Assembly: GCA_964574335.1 (NCBI GenBank)
Contig: CAZNNH010000068.1
Location: forward strand, 1-28,185
Source: CAZNNH01 sp964574335
Lineage (GTDB): Bacteria; Acidobacteriota; Vicinamibacteria; Fen-336
Direction of reading: 5' to 3'
Length of the DNA: 28,185 bases
Shown: piece after piece, positions 8,208 through 16,349 of the stretch
Numbering within the stretch: the first letter of the stretch is position 1
How the letters are laid out: each line of letters opens with the position of its first letter
Made by a program: the position numbers and the translations under genes
The notes under the pieces: generated by a model
Told to the model about the DNA's origin: nothing
Seen by the model: only the letters and a program-made list of their open reading frames with translations
The model's database searches: none

Positions 8208-9571
8208 GGGGGTGTCTGGCTCGGCGCGGGAGCGGGCGCGGCTGAGGGGTTTGCCGCGGGGAGGTCCCATTCGCCGGCGGCGATCCGCAACTGGACGCCG
8301 AGGTACGCTCGCTCCTGGGTCGAGCCGCAGCGCTCCAGCTCGAGGCGCAACAGCGCTACCGTAGCATCGGCCGCCTGGGAAGGCGGCGCCAGGCCCTCGG
8401 ACTCCAGCGCCCGCTTGGTCTCGACGACCTTCTCCGCCTGTGCGATCTGCTGCTCGAGCACGGCGACGTCGGAGTCCAGGATGCGGATACGCGCTTCGAT
8501 CTCCTCGAGCTTGGAGGTCAGGGAGAGCCTGAGGTTGTCGAGGCGCGCCTTCTGCTCGGCGCGCTCCGCAGTCGCTCGGGCTACCTTGCGATCCGCCAAA
8601 CCGGAGTCGAACAGCGGCACCGTCACGCGCAGCCCAACGTAGAGCTGGTCGCCGACCGGAGGGTCGAAGTTGTCCGCCACGCCGTAGCGGGCCAGCAGCT
8701 CGGCACGGGGGAATCGCTCCTTGTGGAGCCGGAGGATCTCTTGGTCCTTGGCCTCGAGCTGACGCAGCCCTGCCTTGAGGTTGGGAAGGTCCTCCGGGTT
8801 GACAGCGGCCGGCCCGGAGGCTGCCCCATCTTCGGGCTCTTCCGCGAGGGCCTCGACTCGGCCCGAGGAGAAGCCCATCGCCCGCGCCAATCGCTCGCCT
8901 GCGGCCTCGAGCAACACACTGGCCATCTGGAGGTCGCGGCGCGCCGTGGCCAGCTCGACCTCCGCCAGCAGGGCGTCGTCCCGGTTCACCAGCTTCTCCG
9001 CCACCCGAGCGCGAGCCTCCCGGGCGGCCAGCTCCCGTGCCCCCACGATGGCTTCGTAGAGCGGGGCGGCACGCTCCAGCCGGATCATCTCGAAATAGGC
9101 CTGCGCCACCCCCTCCGCCACCTCCCGACGGGCCACCTGCTGGCCCAGCTCCTTCTCGGTCGCCAGCAGCTCGGCCTGCCGCTGCGAGTAGCTGGGTGTG
9201 CCCAGCAGGCGACCCTCGGTCAGCACCGGCACCGTCAGCCGGACCTGAGCGTCATAGAAGCCGCCGTTCAGCCGTCGCAGGTTCCCCTCGCCCCTGAATG
9301 CGCCAAACGGGGTGATTGGCTCGCCGGCGAGGTACCCGAGGCCGCCGACCACGTCCAGTTGAGGGCCGAGCTCCGCCCTACGTTCCGCGACCAGCGCCTG
9401 GGCGCCGGCCACCCTTGCGGCACTCGCCCGGAGCAGCGGGTGGGTCACCCATGCCTGTGCGACGCATTCCGAAAGCTGGCAGCGGGCGGCAATCTCATCG
9501 GTGCCGCCGTTGGCGGCGGAAGCCAGGGCCAGCGAGACCGAGGCTACCAGCGACACACGGATGGCCCTCAC
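8204..9571 (-). CDS. TolC-family outer-membrane efflux/secretion channel
   Basis: 455 residues with a likely signal peptide (about 1-22, MRAIRVSLVASVSLALASA). Two related helical hairpin repeats follow. The first begins ECVAQAWVTHPLLRASAARV and is followed by a QLDVVGGL strand. The second contains GLRVTVPLFDSGLADRKVAR, the typical sequence of the outer membrane efflux protein family. Long coiled-coil helices rich in Ala, Glu and Arg occur in both halves. It forms the trimeric outer-membrane duct of tripartite exporters. The start ATG overlaps the stop of the adaptor gene (ATGA), so the two are probably coupled. The C-terminus ends in an Ala/Pro-rich tail. Confidence 0.9.
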   Translation of the reverse strand: MRAIRVSLVASVSLALASAANGGTDEIAARCQLSECVAQAWVTHPLLRASAARVAGAQALVAERRAELGPQLDVVGGLGYLAGEPITPFGAFRGEGNLRRLNGGFYDAQVRLTVPVLTEGRLLGTPSYSQRQAELLATEKELGQQVARREVAEGVAQAYFEMIRLERAAPLYEAIVGARELAAREARARVAEKLVNRDDALLAEVELATARRDLQMASVLLEAAGERLARAMGFSSGRVEALAEEPEDGAASGPAAVNPEDLPNLKAGLRQLEAKDQEILRLHKERFPRAELLARYGVADNFDPPVGDQLYVGLRVTVPLFDSGLADRKVARATAERAEQKARLDNLRLSLTSKLEEIEARIRILDSDVAVLEQQIAQAEKVVETKRALESEGLAPPSQAADATVALLRLELERCGSTQERAYLGVQLRIAAGEWDLPAANPSAAPAPAPSQTPP

Positions 9572-10713
9572 GGTCGTCCCTCTCCCGGCCCGACCTGCTG
9601 CTTGCTGAAATCGTCACCGATCCTCACATGGCTCCCATCGTGGAGATTGCTCTGGCCCACCGTGACTACTTGCTCGCCATCCTTCAGACCATCGAGTATC
9701 TGGGTCAACCCCGAGGCGGAGGCGCCGACTCTCACCTTCCGGAAGCGCGCCTCCCCGCTCGGGGCGACCACGAAGACGCCGACCGCCGACGGACCGGTCG
9801 GGCCGATCAGGGCAACGCTCGGGATCACCAGCGTGGAAAGAAAGGAGCGCTCGAAGCGCACGAAGGCCGTCAGGCCAGGCCTCAGTCGGAGGTCGGGGTT
9901 GGCGAGCTGCACGATGGCACGCAGAGTCTGGGTCTTGGTGTCGGCCGCCGGATCGAGCCGCAGCAGGGATCCACGAAGAGTCAGGCCGGGGAAGGCCGGG
10001 AACGTGACGTCGGCCGGCTGGCCGAGGCTGAGCTTGCCGATGTCTTCCTCGGAGACCCGCGCTCCCACAAGGATCGGATCGATCCGGCCGATCTCGAGCA
10101 ACTGGCCGCCGACCTTGGGTGTCTCTCCGGGATTGGCGCGACGCTCGATCACCAGCCCCGCCACCGGGGACTTGACGACCGCTTGGGACAGGTCGCTCTG
10201 TGCCTGGATCAGCCGCTCTCTGGCCTCTTCCTGGTCAGCGCGCGCTGCGGCCAGGGCTGCCTCGGCCTGCTCGATCTCCGTGACGGTGACCATCTCTTGC
10301 TCGAAGACCCGGCGCAACCGGCCCAGACGCTGCTCCGCGCGGGTCAGATCGCCCACGCTCTGCTCGAGCTCTGCTTGCGCCCGTGCCACCGCTGCCTCGA
10401 GCTGGTCCGTCTGCAGCCGCACCAGGGGCTGGCCGGAGCCAACCGCATCGCCGGCCTCCACGGCAACGTCCGAAATACGAGCGCTGACACGGGTGGTCAG
10501 CAGGACGACCGAGCTGCAGATCGACTCGGCAACGGCGCCGGTCTGCTCGGTGAGGTCCTGCCGGGTCGCCCGGGCGACCATCACCGGAATCGGCTGGTCC
10601 AGCCTTCGGGCCAGCTGCGGACTGGTCCGCAGCACGTGGCGGGCCACCACCAGCCCGAAGGCGCCGACCGCCACTAGACCTGCCGTGCCGACCACGACCA
10701 TCCTGACTCTCAT
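9568..10713 (-). CDS. Periplasmic adaptor (membrane fusion protein) of an exporter
   Basis: 381 residues. An N-terminal membrane anchor (about 5-24) is followed by a lipoyl half-motif (DVAVEAGDAVGSGQPLVRL), a coiled-coil hairpin of roughly 65 residues (QLEAAVARAQAELEQSV onwards), the second lipoyl half (VKSPVAGLVIERRANPGETP) and beta-barrel strands (FPAFPGLTLRGSLLRLD). The tail ends LKDGEQVVTVGQSNL. This is the RND/MacA-type adaptor layout, which links an inner-membrane transporter to TolC. It is first of three genes joined by four-base overlaps, and no transporter gene accompanies it here. The inner-membrane partner could be the ABC exporter at 19090-20931 or lie outside the window; this cannot be decided. 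Confidence 0.9.
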   Translation of the reverse strand: MRVRMVVVGTAGLVAVGAFGLVVARHVLRTSPQLARRLDQPIPVMVARATRQDLTEQTGAVAESICSSVVLLTTRVSARISDVAVEAGDAVGSGQPLVRLQTDQLEAAVARAQAELEQSVGDLTRAEQRLGRLRRVFEQEMVTVTEIEQAEAALAAARADQEEARERLIQAQSDLSQAVVKSPVAGLVIERRANPGETPKVGGQLLEIGRIDPILVGARVSEEDIGKLSLGQPADVTFPAFPGLTLRGSLLRLDPAADTKTQTLRAIVQLANPDLRLRPGLTAFVRFERSFLSTLVIPSVALIGPTGPSAVGVFVVAPSGEARFRKVRVGASASGLTQILDGLKDGEQVVTVGQSNLHDGSHVRIGDDFSKQQVGPGEGRP

Positions 10714-10765
10714 CTCACGCCTCAGCCGAAGGTCCCCACGTTTGGTTCACGGATTCTCCCCCGGC

Positions 10766-11518
10766 TCACGCGCTGCGCTTGACGGCCAACAGGATCTCGT
10801 AGACGGGAAAACCCAACAGCCGCATCACCGTCGCCTCCTTCACGTCGAACTCCCGGGCGGCCTTGTGTCTGATGGCGCCGAAGTCTGAGACGTGATTGTG
10901 AGCGAAGCCCCTTGCCTCGCGAAGGCTCCGCAAGGCCCGGTCCGGAGAGAGCCTGACGAACAACCGGGCCCGTTGCCAAACGCCGTTCAGCCACTCGAGA
11001 CTCCCCTGCGCCAGGTTCTGCAAGGGGTAGCCCAGGATCAGGACGCCCTCCCGGCCTAGCACCCGGGCGAACTCGGAGAGCGCTGCCGGCTGGTCCTGGA
11101 TGTGCTCTATCAGGCTCAGGCAGAACAGCAGGTCGAAGCCGTCGGGTCGGAACGGGAGCCGCGTCACGTCCGACCGGCACAAAGAGACGCTCTTGACGCC
11201 CCTTGTGTGGATCATCTCGCGGGTGAAGCCGATCACGGGGTTGACGTCCACACCGCACACGCGCTGCGCCACCCTGGACAAGAGCGGAAGGCAGAACCCG
11301 GCACCCGTCCCCAGGTCCAGCGCCGCCTGGTAGCGGCGCTCCGGTAGCAGCCGAAACGCCTCGGCGACCCGTTTCACGAAGAATCCTCCCACCCCCCCCC
11401 GGCGGAAGTAGGCTCGCCCGCATCCGACCCGACAGCCCCTTGGCAATCCGGCGTCGAACAGTGTCGCGGGGTAGTCGGTCTTGGTTGGCAGCAACGAGGC
11501 CATGTCCGGGATGTGCAT
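10766..11518 (-). CDS. Class I SAM-dependent methyltransferase with internal G9 tract
   Basis: 250 residues. The SAM-binding motif I is ALDLGTGAGF (66-75); the acidic residue ending strand 2 is in VCGVDVNPV, and DGFDLLFCLSLIEHI is the usual strand-4 region, so the fold is the Methyltransf_11/UbiE-like group. LGREGVLILGYP is the strand-5 hairpin. The substrate is unknown; its neighbours suggest a glycan or lipid. The start has a good ribosome binding site (AAGGAG, 6 bases before the ATG). Codons 40-43 are CGG GGG GGG GTG, giving nine G in a row on the coding strand (11392-11400). Slippage there would abolish the protein before motif I. It sits 52 bases before the adaptor gene and 108 bases after the large glycosyltransferase, so may share their transcript. 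Confidence 0.85.
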   Translation of the reverse strand: MHIPDMASLLPTKTDYPATLFDAGLPRGCRVGCGRAYFRRGGVGGFFVKRVAEAFRLLPERRYQAALDLGTGAGFCLPLLSRVAQRVCGVDVNPVIGFTREMIHTRGVKSVSLCRSDVTRLPFRPDGFDLLFCLSLIEHIQDQPAALSEFARVLGREGVLILGYPLQNLAQGSLEWLNGVWQRARLFVRLSPDRALRSLREARGFAHNHVSDFGAIRHKAAREFDVKEATVMRLLGFPVYEILLAVKRSA

Positions 11519-11626
11519 GGTGCGCTCCTTCCCACTCGGAAGCGCCGGAAGGCGCCGGTGGACGATCGAGAACTCTAGGCGGCGAAGCTCTGAGGATACA
11601 TCGGTCGTTTCGCGGAGGCCAGACTC

Positions 11627-14620
11627 TCACGGTCCGTGCCGGTCCCACAGATAGACGCGGGCATTGGGGCGCTCGAACACCAGCCTGGCCCGCGTCTCCA
11701 GGAAGTCCAAGGTGGCCGGGTCGACGCTGCGCTCGAACGCACGCTCCGGGAGCGCCAGTATCCAGGTCCGCGGATGCCGGTAGAGAACGTCGTGCAGCTC
11801 GCTCAGGCTCCTGAGCACGGGTCTGCCGGCGAACTTGTCCAGATAGCCGGGCCAGGCTCGGCTCACGTCGTAGTAGACCGCACGGTTGGTGTAGGTCTGC
11901 AGGCAGTAGTCGGCCTCCTGCCGAGCGTAGAAGGCGAAGGCGTGCGGCCGCAGGGCAATGACAATGTCGGAGGGGCGCCGATTGCCCGCCACGAGTCGGG
12001 CGGCCCCCCGATAGTCGATGCCGTAGATGTCCGGCTCGGGCTGAGTGACCTCGCCGCCCGGGCCGCGGTTGCGCTGCCCCTGCAGGATGGAGTTCGACGA
12101 GAAGAAGAGGGTCAGCGATAGGCCAGCGATGACAAGCCGACGGGTCGCGACCACCACCCAGGGCTGCGCCCGGCCGGAGGTCAGGCGAGCTAGGGCGAGC
12201 GACGTGACCGCCGAGGCGGGAAGGATCAAGAACGGCTGGGTGAAGTAGGCGTACCGGGTCGACACGTTCGGTAGGATGTTGGTGAGCAGGATGACGAGCG
12301 CCGCGAGCAACACCACCCAGTACCGCACAGCCCGATCGCGCCAGGTCAGCGGGAGCCCGACCAGCAGTGCGACAGTCAGCCCACGCTGGTTATCGTCGAG
12401 AAGGTAGTTCGAGACGTAGAACCACGGGTCGTAGGAGGGGTCCAGGAGAGAAAGGTGGACAACCGCGTCGGAAAGCCCCGACCCCACCACTATGTAGGGG
12501 ACGTTGACGAGAATCCGCCGGCCCAACTGCAGTGCCACCGCGATCGCGACCAGGCCCGTTGCCTGCCAGACGTGCCGGCTGGTGATCCAGCGCTGGTCAC
12601 CGTAGCTGGCCACAAGCTTGGCTGCCAGCAGGGCGACCAGCACGATCCCCGCTCCCTCCCAGGTCAGGTAGGTGGCAACCATGGCCGCCGCCGCGACATA
12701 GAGCAACGCGGGCCTGGTCACCGGTCCCGGTGCCGGCGCAGCCTCGAAGAAGAGGAGGCAGGTCGCGAGCGCCAGGAGCTGCGCCTGCTGAGGGTGGAAG
12801 GCGTTGGTTCCCCATGCAATCGCCATCGGTGAGAAGGCGTGGATGGTTGCCGCCAGGATCCCGGTCCAGATCCCCCACAGACGCCGTCCGGCCAGCAGGA
12901 TCAGGACGGTGGTCAGGGTCCCGAACAACACCGCCGGCGATCGAACTGCCGAGTCGCTCTCGCCGAACAGGTACATGGCAAGCGCGATGGGGTAGGGCAC
13001 CAGCTCGTAGGTGGTCAGAGGCTTGTCGAAGGCACCGATCACACGGACCGGCACACCTCGCGCCAGCACCTCTTCTGCCCCGACTGCCATCGAGACCTCG
13101 TCGTGCTGCAGGGACCTCAGCCCCACCTGCCGTGCCCTCAGAGTTGCGCTGGTCGCGCCCAGCACCAGTGCCGCCACCAGCGCGAGCCCTCGGTGCCCAC
13201 GCCGGGGCGAGCCGGGTGGCCGGTCCGGGAAGGGACGTCCCCACAGTGTCAGCTCGACCACCAGCACCCCCCTCAGCGCGTACAGCACGGCCACCGTCGC
13301 GACCAGGGTTCTCGTCTGGAAGATCAGGCGCGTATCGAGCCGCATCAGGAGGAGGCCCACCACTATCAGGAGGCTGGGGAGGTGCAGGATCGCGTCGAGG
13401 CGCCGGGCCTCGGCCAGCTCCCAGGCGGGACGAAGAAACTGGATGATGCGGGAGATGATCAGCCAATCGGCGACCGCCAGGGTCAAGATCACGAGCCCGA
13501 GTAGGAGGAGGCGTCCGGCTTCGGCCGCGGCCCACTCTGGAGGCGGCCGCGGGGGGATCATCCTCTGGGGCAGGGCCGCCGGGCTCCCGAGCGGGCGGGT
13601 TGCCGGCGCAAGCGGGCTGCCCAGCAGGCGGAGAGGTTCTGTCTCGTGACCGCTCGGTTCCTCTACCGTCCAGCCCCGCTCGGGGTTGGCGATCACATCG
13701 ATGCGGTCTCCGTGGTCGAGCAGCACGTCGGCTGTCAGCCTTGGCGGCGAGGATCGGCTCGTCACCCTGACGACGATCGAGTTGGCGCCTCGCGAGACGT
13801 ACGGGCTGACGTCCTGGATCTCAAGGGTGTCTTCGCTTCGTGGCCCCTCGGCAACAACGGTGCCGTTGACCGTTACCAAGTAGCCCTCATCAGCGGCGAT
13901 GCGCACGAAGGCTCCCACTGGGTCGGCGCCGACATCGAACATCGTTCGGAAGCTGGCGGTAGCGCCACCGCCTGCAGCTGCCATCGCACCGGCGGGAGCA
14001 GGCTCGAGGACGGCGTTGGGGAATACCGCCAGCGTCGTCTCGAACCGCGTCGGCCCACTCAGTAGCTTCGGCGGGGTGGTGCTCACTAGCGAAACCGAGT
14101 GCCAACTGATGGTGCCTTGACCTTGGGTCTCTTCTCGGGCCGCAGCGGTCCAAGTCGAGTCGGACTGGAAGTCCTGCTGATGTCCAGACCAACCCCGAAT
14201 CGCACCCTCGATGAGCACCTGCGCCGGCCCGAGGTGGGTACTTCGGACCAGCCTCAGGGCGACGACGTTCCTGCCCTGCTGCAGGAAGTGCGAAATCTCG
14301 AATACCTCCGCATCGTGGGGGAGGGGCGTTGTCTGCCGATCGATCAGGTGGTTGTTGACGTAGAGGGTATGCTCCGTGTCGATCGCGGCGAAGACGATCC
14401 AGGCGCTTCGGACCGGCTCGGCCAGCGACAGCTCCTTGCGGAAGTAGGCAACCGGCCCACAATCCGGTGCGGCGATCCAACTCGCCCGCTGGAACGTGTA
14501 GGTAGGGATGCGCTCGGGGACGACGTAGGTCTTCCACGCCAGGATGGTGACCGCCAGACCGCTGATGGCTACCAGGCCACCGCTGGCGGCGAAGCCGCGC
14601 CGGCCCGAGGCGGGGGTCAT
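11627..14620 (-). CDS. PMT/ArnT-like membrane glycosyltransferase with two jelly-roll-like domains
   Basis: 997 residues in two parts. After an N-terminal membrane segment (about 14-34) come two beta-rich domains, about 45-140 and 220-310. Each looks like the carbohydrate-binding-like jelly-roll of alpha-L-rhamnosidases: YFRKELSL, AAIDTEHTLYVNNHLIDR and LQQGRNVVALRL in the first; FRTMFDVG, DEGYLVTVNGTVVAEG and VSRGANSIVVRV in the second. A Pro-rich linker leads at about 370 to a polytopic half. This has the HDE motif (506-508) in the first large external loop and GAFDKPLTTYELVPYP after it, as in GT39/GT83 dolichyl- or polyprenyl-phosphate-sugar transferases, plus about ten further membrane helices. 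The role is probably transfer of a sugar from a polyprenyl-phosphate donor outside the inner membrane. The receiving molecule is unknown. Confidence 0.78.
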   Translation of the reverse strand: MTPASGRRGFAASGGLVAISGLAVTILAWKTYVVPERIPTYTFQRASWIAAPDCGPVAYFRKELSLAEPVRSAWIVFAAIDTEHTLYVNNHLIDRQTTPLPHDAEVFEISHFLQQGRNVVALRLVRSTHLGPAQVLIEGAIRGWSGHQQDFQSDSTWTAAAREETQGQGTISWHSVSLVSTTPPKLLSGPTRFETTLAVFPNAVLEPAPAGAMAAAGGGATASFRTMFDVGADPVGAFVRIAADEGYLVTVNGTVVAEGPRSEDTLEIQDVSPYVSRGANSIVVRVTSRSSPPRLTADVLLDHGDRIDVIANPERGWTVEEPSGHETEPLRLLGSPLAPATRPLGSPAALPQRMIPPRPPPEWAAAEAGRLLLLGLVILTLAVADWLIISRIIQFLRPAWELAEARRLDAILHLPSLLIVVGLLLMRLDTRLIFQTRTLVATVAVLYALRGVLVVELTLWGRPFPDRPPGSPRRGHRGLALVAALVLGATSATLRARQVGLRSLQHDEVSMAVGAEEVLARGVPVRVIGAFDKPLTTYELVPYPIALAMYLFGESDSAVRSPAVLFGTLTTVLILLAGRRLWGIWTGILAATIHAFSPMAIAWGTNAFHPQQAQLLALATCLLFFEAAPAPGPVTRPALLYVAAAAMVATYLTWEGAGIVLVALLAAKLVASYGDQRWITSRHVWQATGLVAIAVALQLGRRILVNVPYIVVGSGLSDAVVHLSLLDPSYDPWFYVSNYLLDDNQRGLTVALLVGLPLTWRDRAVRYWVVLLAALVILLTNILPNVSTRYAYFTQPFLILPASAVTSLALARLTSGRAQPWVVVATRRLVIAGLSLTLFFSSNSILQGQRNRGPGGEVTQPEPDIYGIDYRGAARLVAGNRRPSDIVIALRPHAFAFYARQEADYCLQTYTNRAVYYDVSRAWPGYLDKFAGRPVLRSLSELHDVLYRHPRTWILALPERAFERSVDPATLDFLETRARLVFERPNARVYLWDRHGP

Positions 14621-15144
14621 GGGCGGCTAGAATCCACGCAAAGCCAACGGCGGATCACCGGCTTGCCCCCCACAGGCGCGCCACAGCGGGATCGCGTCGG
14701 AAGAGACCTCCCGTGGGCAGATCGCGTCTTTCGACGCGGCGTCACGCAACCCAAGTCTGATCCGGGCGGTCCATACGCTAGAGGTGTCCCTTGCGACAGC
14801 CGGGGTGCCAAGCATGTCGCCCGAGCGGGATTATAGTACAGGTGATGTTGCCGTCCAGAGCCAGGGTGGGGCCTGCCGTGGCCCGCGAACCCCGATTCCG
14901 TCGGGTGCGGAGCCGACGATCACCGCGAGCTCGACGAGCGAGGCGGGAATGCTCCTGATTGACTCGGAGGAATTCCTCTTCTCACGCTTCCAGACAAGCG
15001 TCAGGCGCGCCTGGGAGCCGGCGGCGACGGTCGAGGAGGCGCTGTCCCCGGACGAGAGACGGCAGCGCGGCGAGCAGGTCCTGACCAATGTCATGTTCCC
15101 ATCCACGTGGCACTACGGCCGGCGAGTCCAATACCACCCGAGCG
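14621..15144. other. Junction region upstream of SDR tail; no gene recognised
   Basis: This stretch lies between the divergent large glycosyltransferase and the SDR-tail copy. A plus-strand frame (14784-15296) stays open across it and continues into the SDR tail, encoding a segment MLLIDSEEFLFSRF and later VMFPSTWHYGRR that I do not recognise; it bears no SDR motif. A locally A/T-rich patch (GGATTATAGTACAG, about 14830-14843) could hold a promoter for the plus-strand genes, but no matching -35 was found. Sequence similarity to the first SDR gene stops sharply at 15145, so this region is of different origin from the tail. Confidence 0.4.
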
Positions 15145-15296
15145 TCCTGGAGCGCTACGCCGAGCGCTCGCCCATCGGCCGGATGGCGTGCAGCGAGGAG
15201 CTGCGCGGCCCCATCGTCTTCCTGGCTTCGCACGCCTCCTCGTACATGACCGGGCACAACCTGGTCGTCGACGGGGGCTGGACCATCCGCCAGTGA
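15145..15296 (+). pseudogene. SDR C-terminal remnant (second copy of the 6397-6545 region)
   Basis: This encodes LERYAERSPIGRMACSEEL, then GPIVFLASHASSYMTGHNL and VVDGGWTIRQ, the last fifty residues of a short-chain dehydrogenase. Hand alignment to 6397-6542 gives 135 identical bases of 146, with the first 44 identical. The NAD-binding motif and the Ser/Tyr/Lys catalytic residues are absent upstream, so no active enzyme is made. Most differences are third-position or conservative changes, so the copy may have been under coding constraint before truncation. Its TGA overlaps the GTG of the nucleotidyltransferase (GTGA), preserving a translational coupling that presumably dates from an intact SDR here. 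Confidence 0.8.
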
Positions 15297-16345
15297 TCCT
15301 CCGGGACTGGCGCGGCTGTGCGGTGAAACCTGAGCAGTCCCTGCGCGAGGCGATGGAGGTGATCGAGCGCGGCCGGCACGGGATCGCCCTGGTGGTGGAC
15401 CAGGAGCACCACCTCCTCGGGACCCTCACCGACGGCGACGTGCGCCGCGCCATCCTCCGCGAGCTGTCGCTGAAGACGCCGGTGGGCCAGGTGATGTGCC
15501 GCGACTACACCTGGCTCCCCGACGGAACCCGGGAGGCCGTGGCCCTGGAGCTGATGCAGGTCAGGCTGGTCAAGCAGCTTCCGCTCCTCGACCCCGAGCG
15601 GCGGGTGGTGGGCCTCTGGGTCCTCCCCGACCTGCTGGCCCAGGCCCCGAGACCGAACTGGGCGCTGATCATGGCCGGCGGGGAGGGCCGGCGCCTACGC
15701 CCGCTGACCGAGAAGCTGCCGAAGCCAATGCTCCCCGTCGGCGGTCAACCGTTGCTCGAGATTGCGGTCGGTCGCCTCGTCAGCCACGGCTTCCGCCGGC
15801 TCTTCCTGGCCGTTCACTACCGCCGCGAGCAGATCGAGGAGCACTTCGGGGACGGCGGCCGGTTCGGATGCCGGATCGACTATCTGCGCGAGAGCCAGCC
15901 GCTCGGCACCGGAGGCGCTCTGCGTCTGCTCCCCGAGCTGCCCCAGCACCCGCTGCTGGTGATCAACGGCGACCTCCTCACCGACGTCAGCTTCTCGGCC
16001 TTGCTGGACTACCACGCCCAGCACCAGGGTGCGGCGACCCTGTGCGTTCGTGAGGTGGTGCACGAGATCCCCTACGGTGTGGTGGAGTGCGACGGGGACC
16101 GCGTCTGCGGCTTCCAGGAGAAGCCGGTGCAGCGGACGCTGATCAACGCCGGCATGTACGTCCTCGAGCCCCGCTTGTTGCGCCTGCTGCCCGACCGGGA
16201 TGCCTATCCGCTGCCCCAGCTCCTGGCCGACGCCCGCCAGGCGGGCGAGGTGAGCTACGCGTTCCTGGTACACGAGGACTGGGCCGACATCGGCAGCCCT
16301 GCTGACTACGAGCGTTTCCGGCACCAGTCCCAGGACCAAACCTAG
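15293..16345 (+). CDS. CBS-domain sugar nucleotidyltransferase, PtmE-like
   Basis: 350 residues from the GTG at 15293, which overlaps the SDR-remnant stop. An upstream extension of the open frame is only an out-of-frame reading of the SDR tail. Residues about 12-115 are a CBS pair (GIALVVDQEHHLLGTLTDGD; KQLPLLDPERRVVGLWV). Residues 122-350 are the nucleotidyltransferase: MAGGEGRRLRPLTEKLPKPM (127-146) is the G-rich nucleotide-binding loop with the catalytic Arg and Lys, INGDLLTD carries the metal-binding Asp, and GFQEKP and NAGMYVL follow. This layout matches PtmE-type guanylyl- or related transferases of legionaminic-acid-like and heptose pathways; the nucleotide and sugar cannot be told. 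It forms activated sugar for the surrounding glycosyltransferases. Confidence 0.87.
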   Translation: MILRDWRGCAVKPEQSLREAMEVIERGRHGIALVVDQEHHLLGTLTDGDVRRAILRELSLKTPVGQVMCRDYTWLPDGTREAVALELMQVRLVKQLPLLDPERRVVGLWVLPDLLAQAPRPNWALIMAGGEGRRLRPLTEKLPKPMLPVGGQPLLEIAVGRLVSHGFRRLFLAVHYRREQIEEHFGDGGRFGCRIDYLRESQPLGTGGALRLLPELPQHPLLVINGDLLTDVSFSALLDYHAQHQGAATLCVREVVHEIPYGVVECDGDRVCGFQEKPVQRTLINAGMYVLEPRLLRLLPDRDAYPLPQLLADARQAGEVSYAFLVHEDWADIGSPADYERFRHQSQDQT

Positions 16346-16349
16346 CCGG

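Noticed and set aside
8208..8270. Longer N-terminus for the TPR protein
   Set aside because: It would overlap the TolC gene by 67 bases and add an Arg/Pro-rich leader. The GTG at 8207 gives a four-base overlap and begins at a membrane helix.
14617..14815. Short minus-strand frames upstream of the large glycosyltransferase
   Set aside because: They are overlapping frames of about 60 codons with no ribosome binding site, no motif and no conserved-looking composition.
15107..15292. Upstream extension of the nucleotidyltransferase frame
   Set aside because: It is an alternative frame of the SDR tail. The GTG at 15293 overlaps the SDR stop and precedes the CBS domain.
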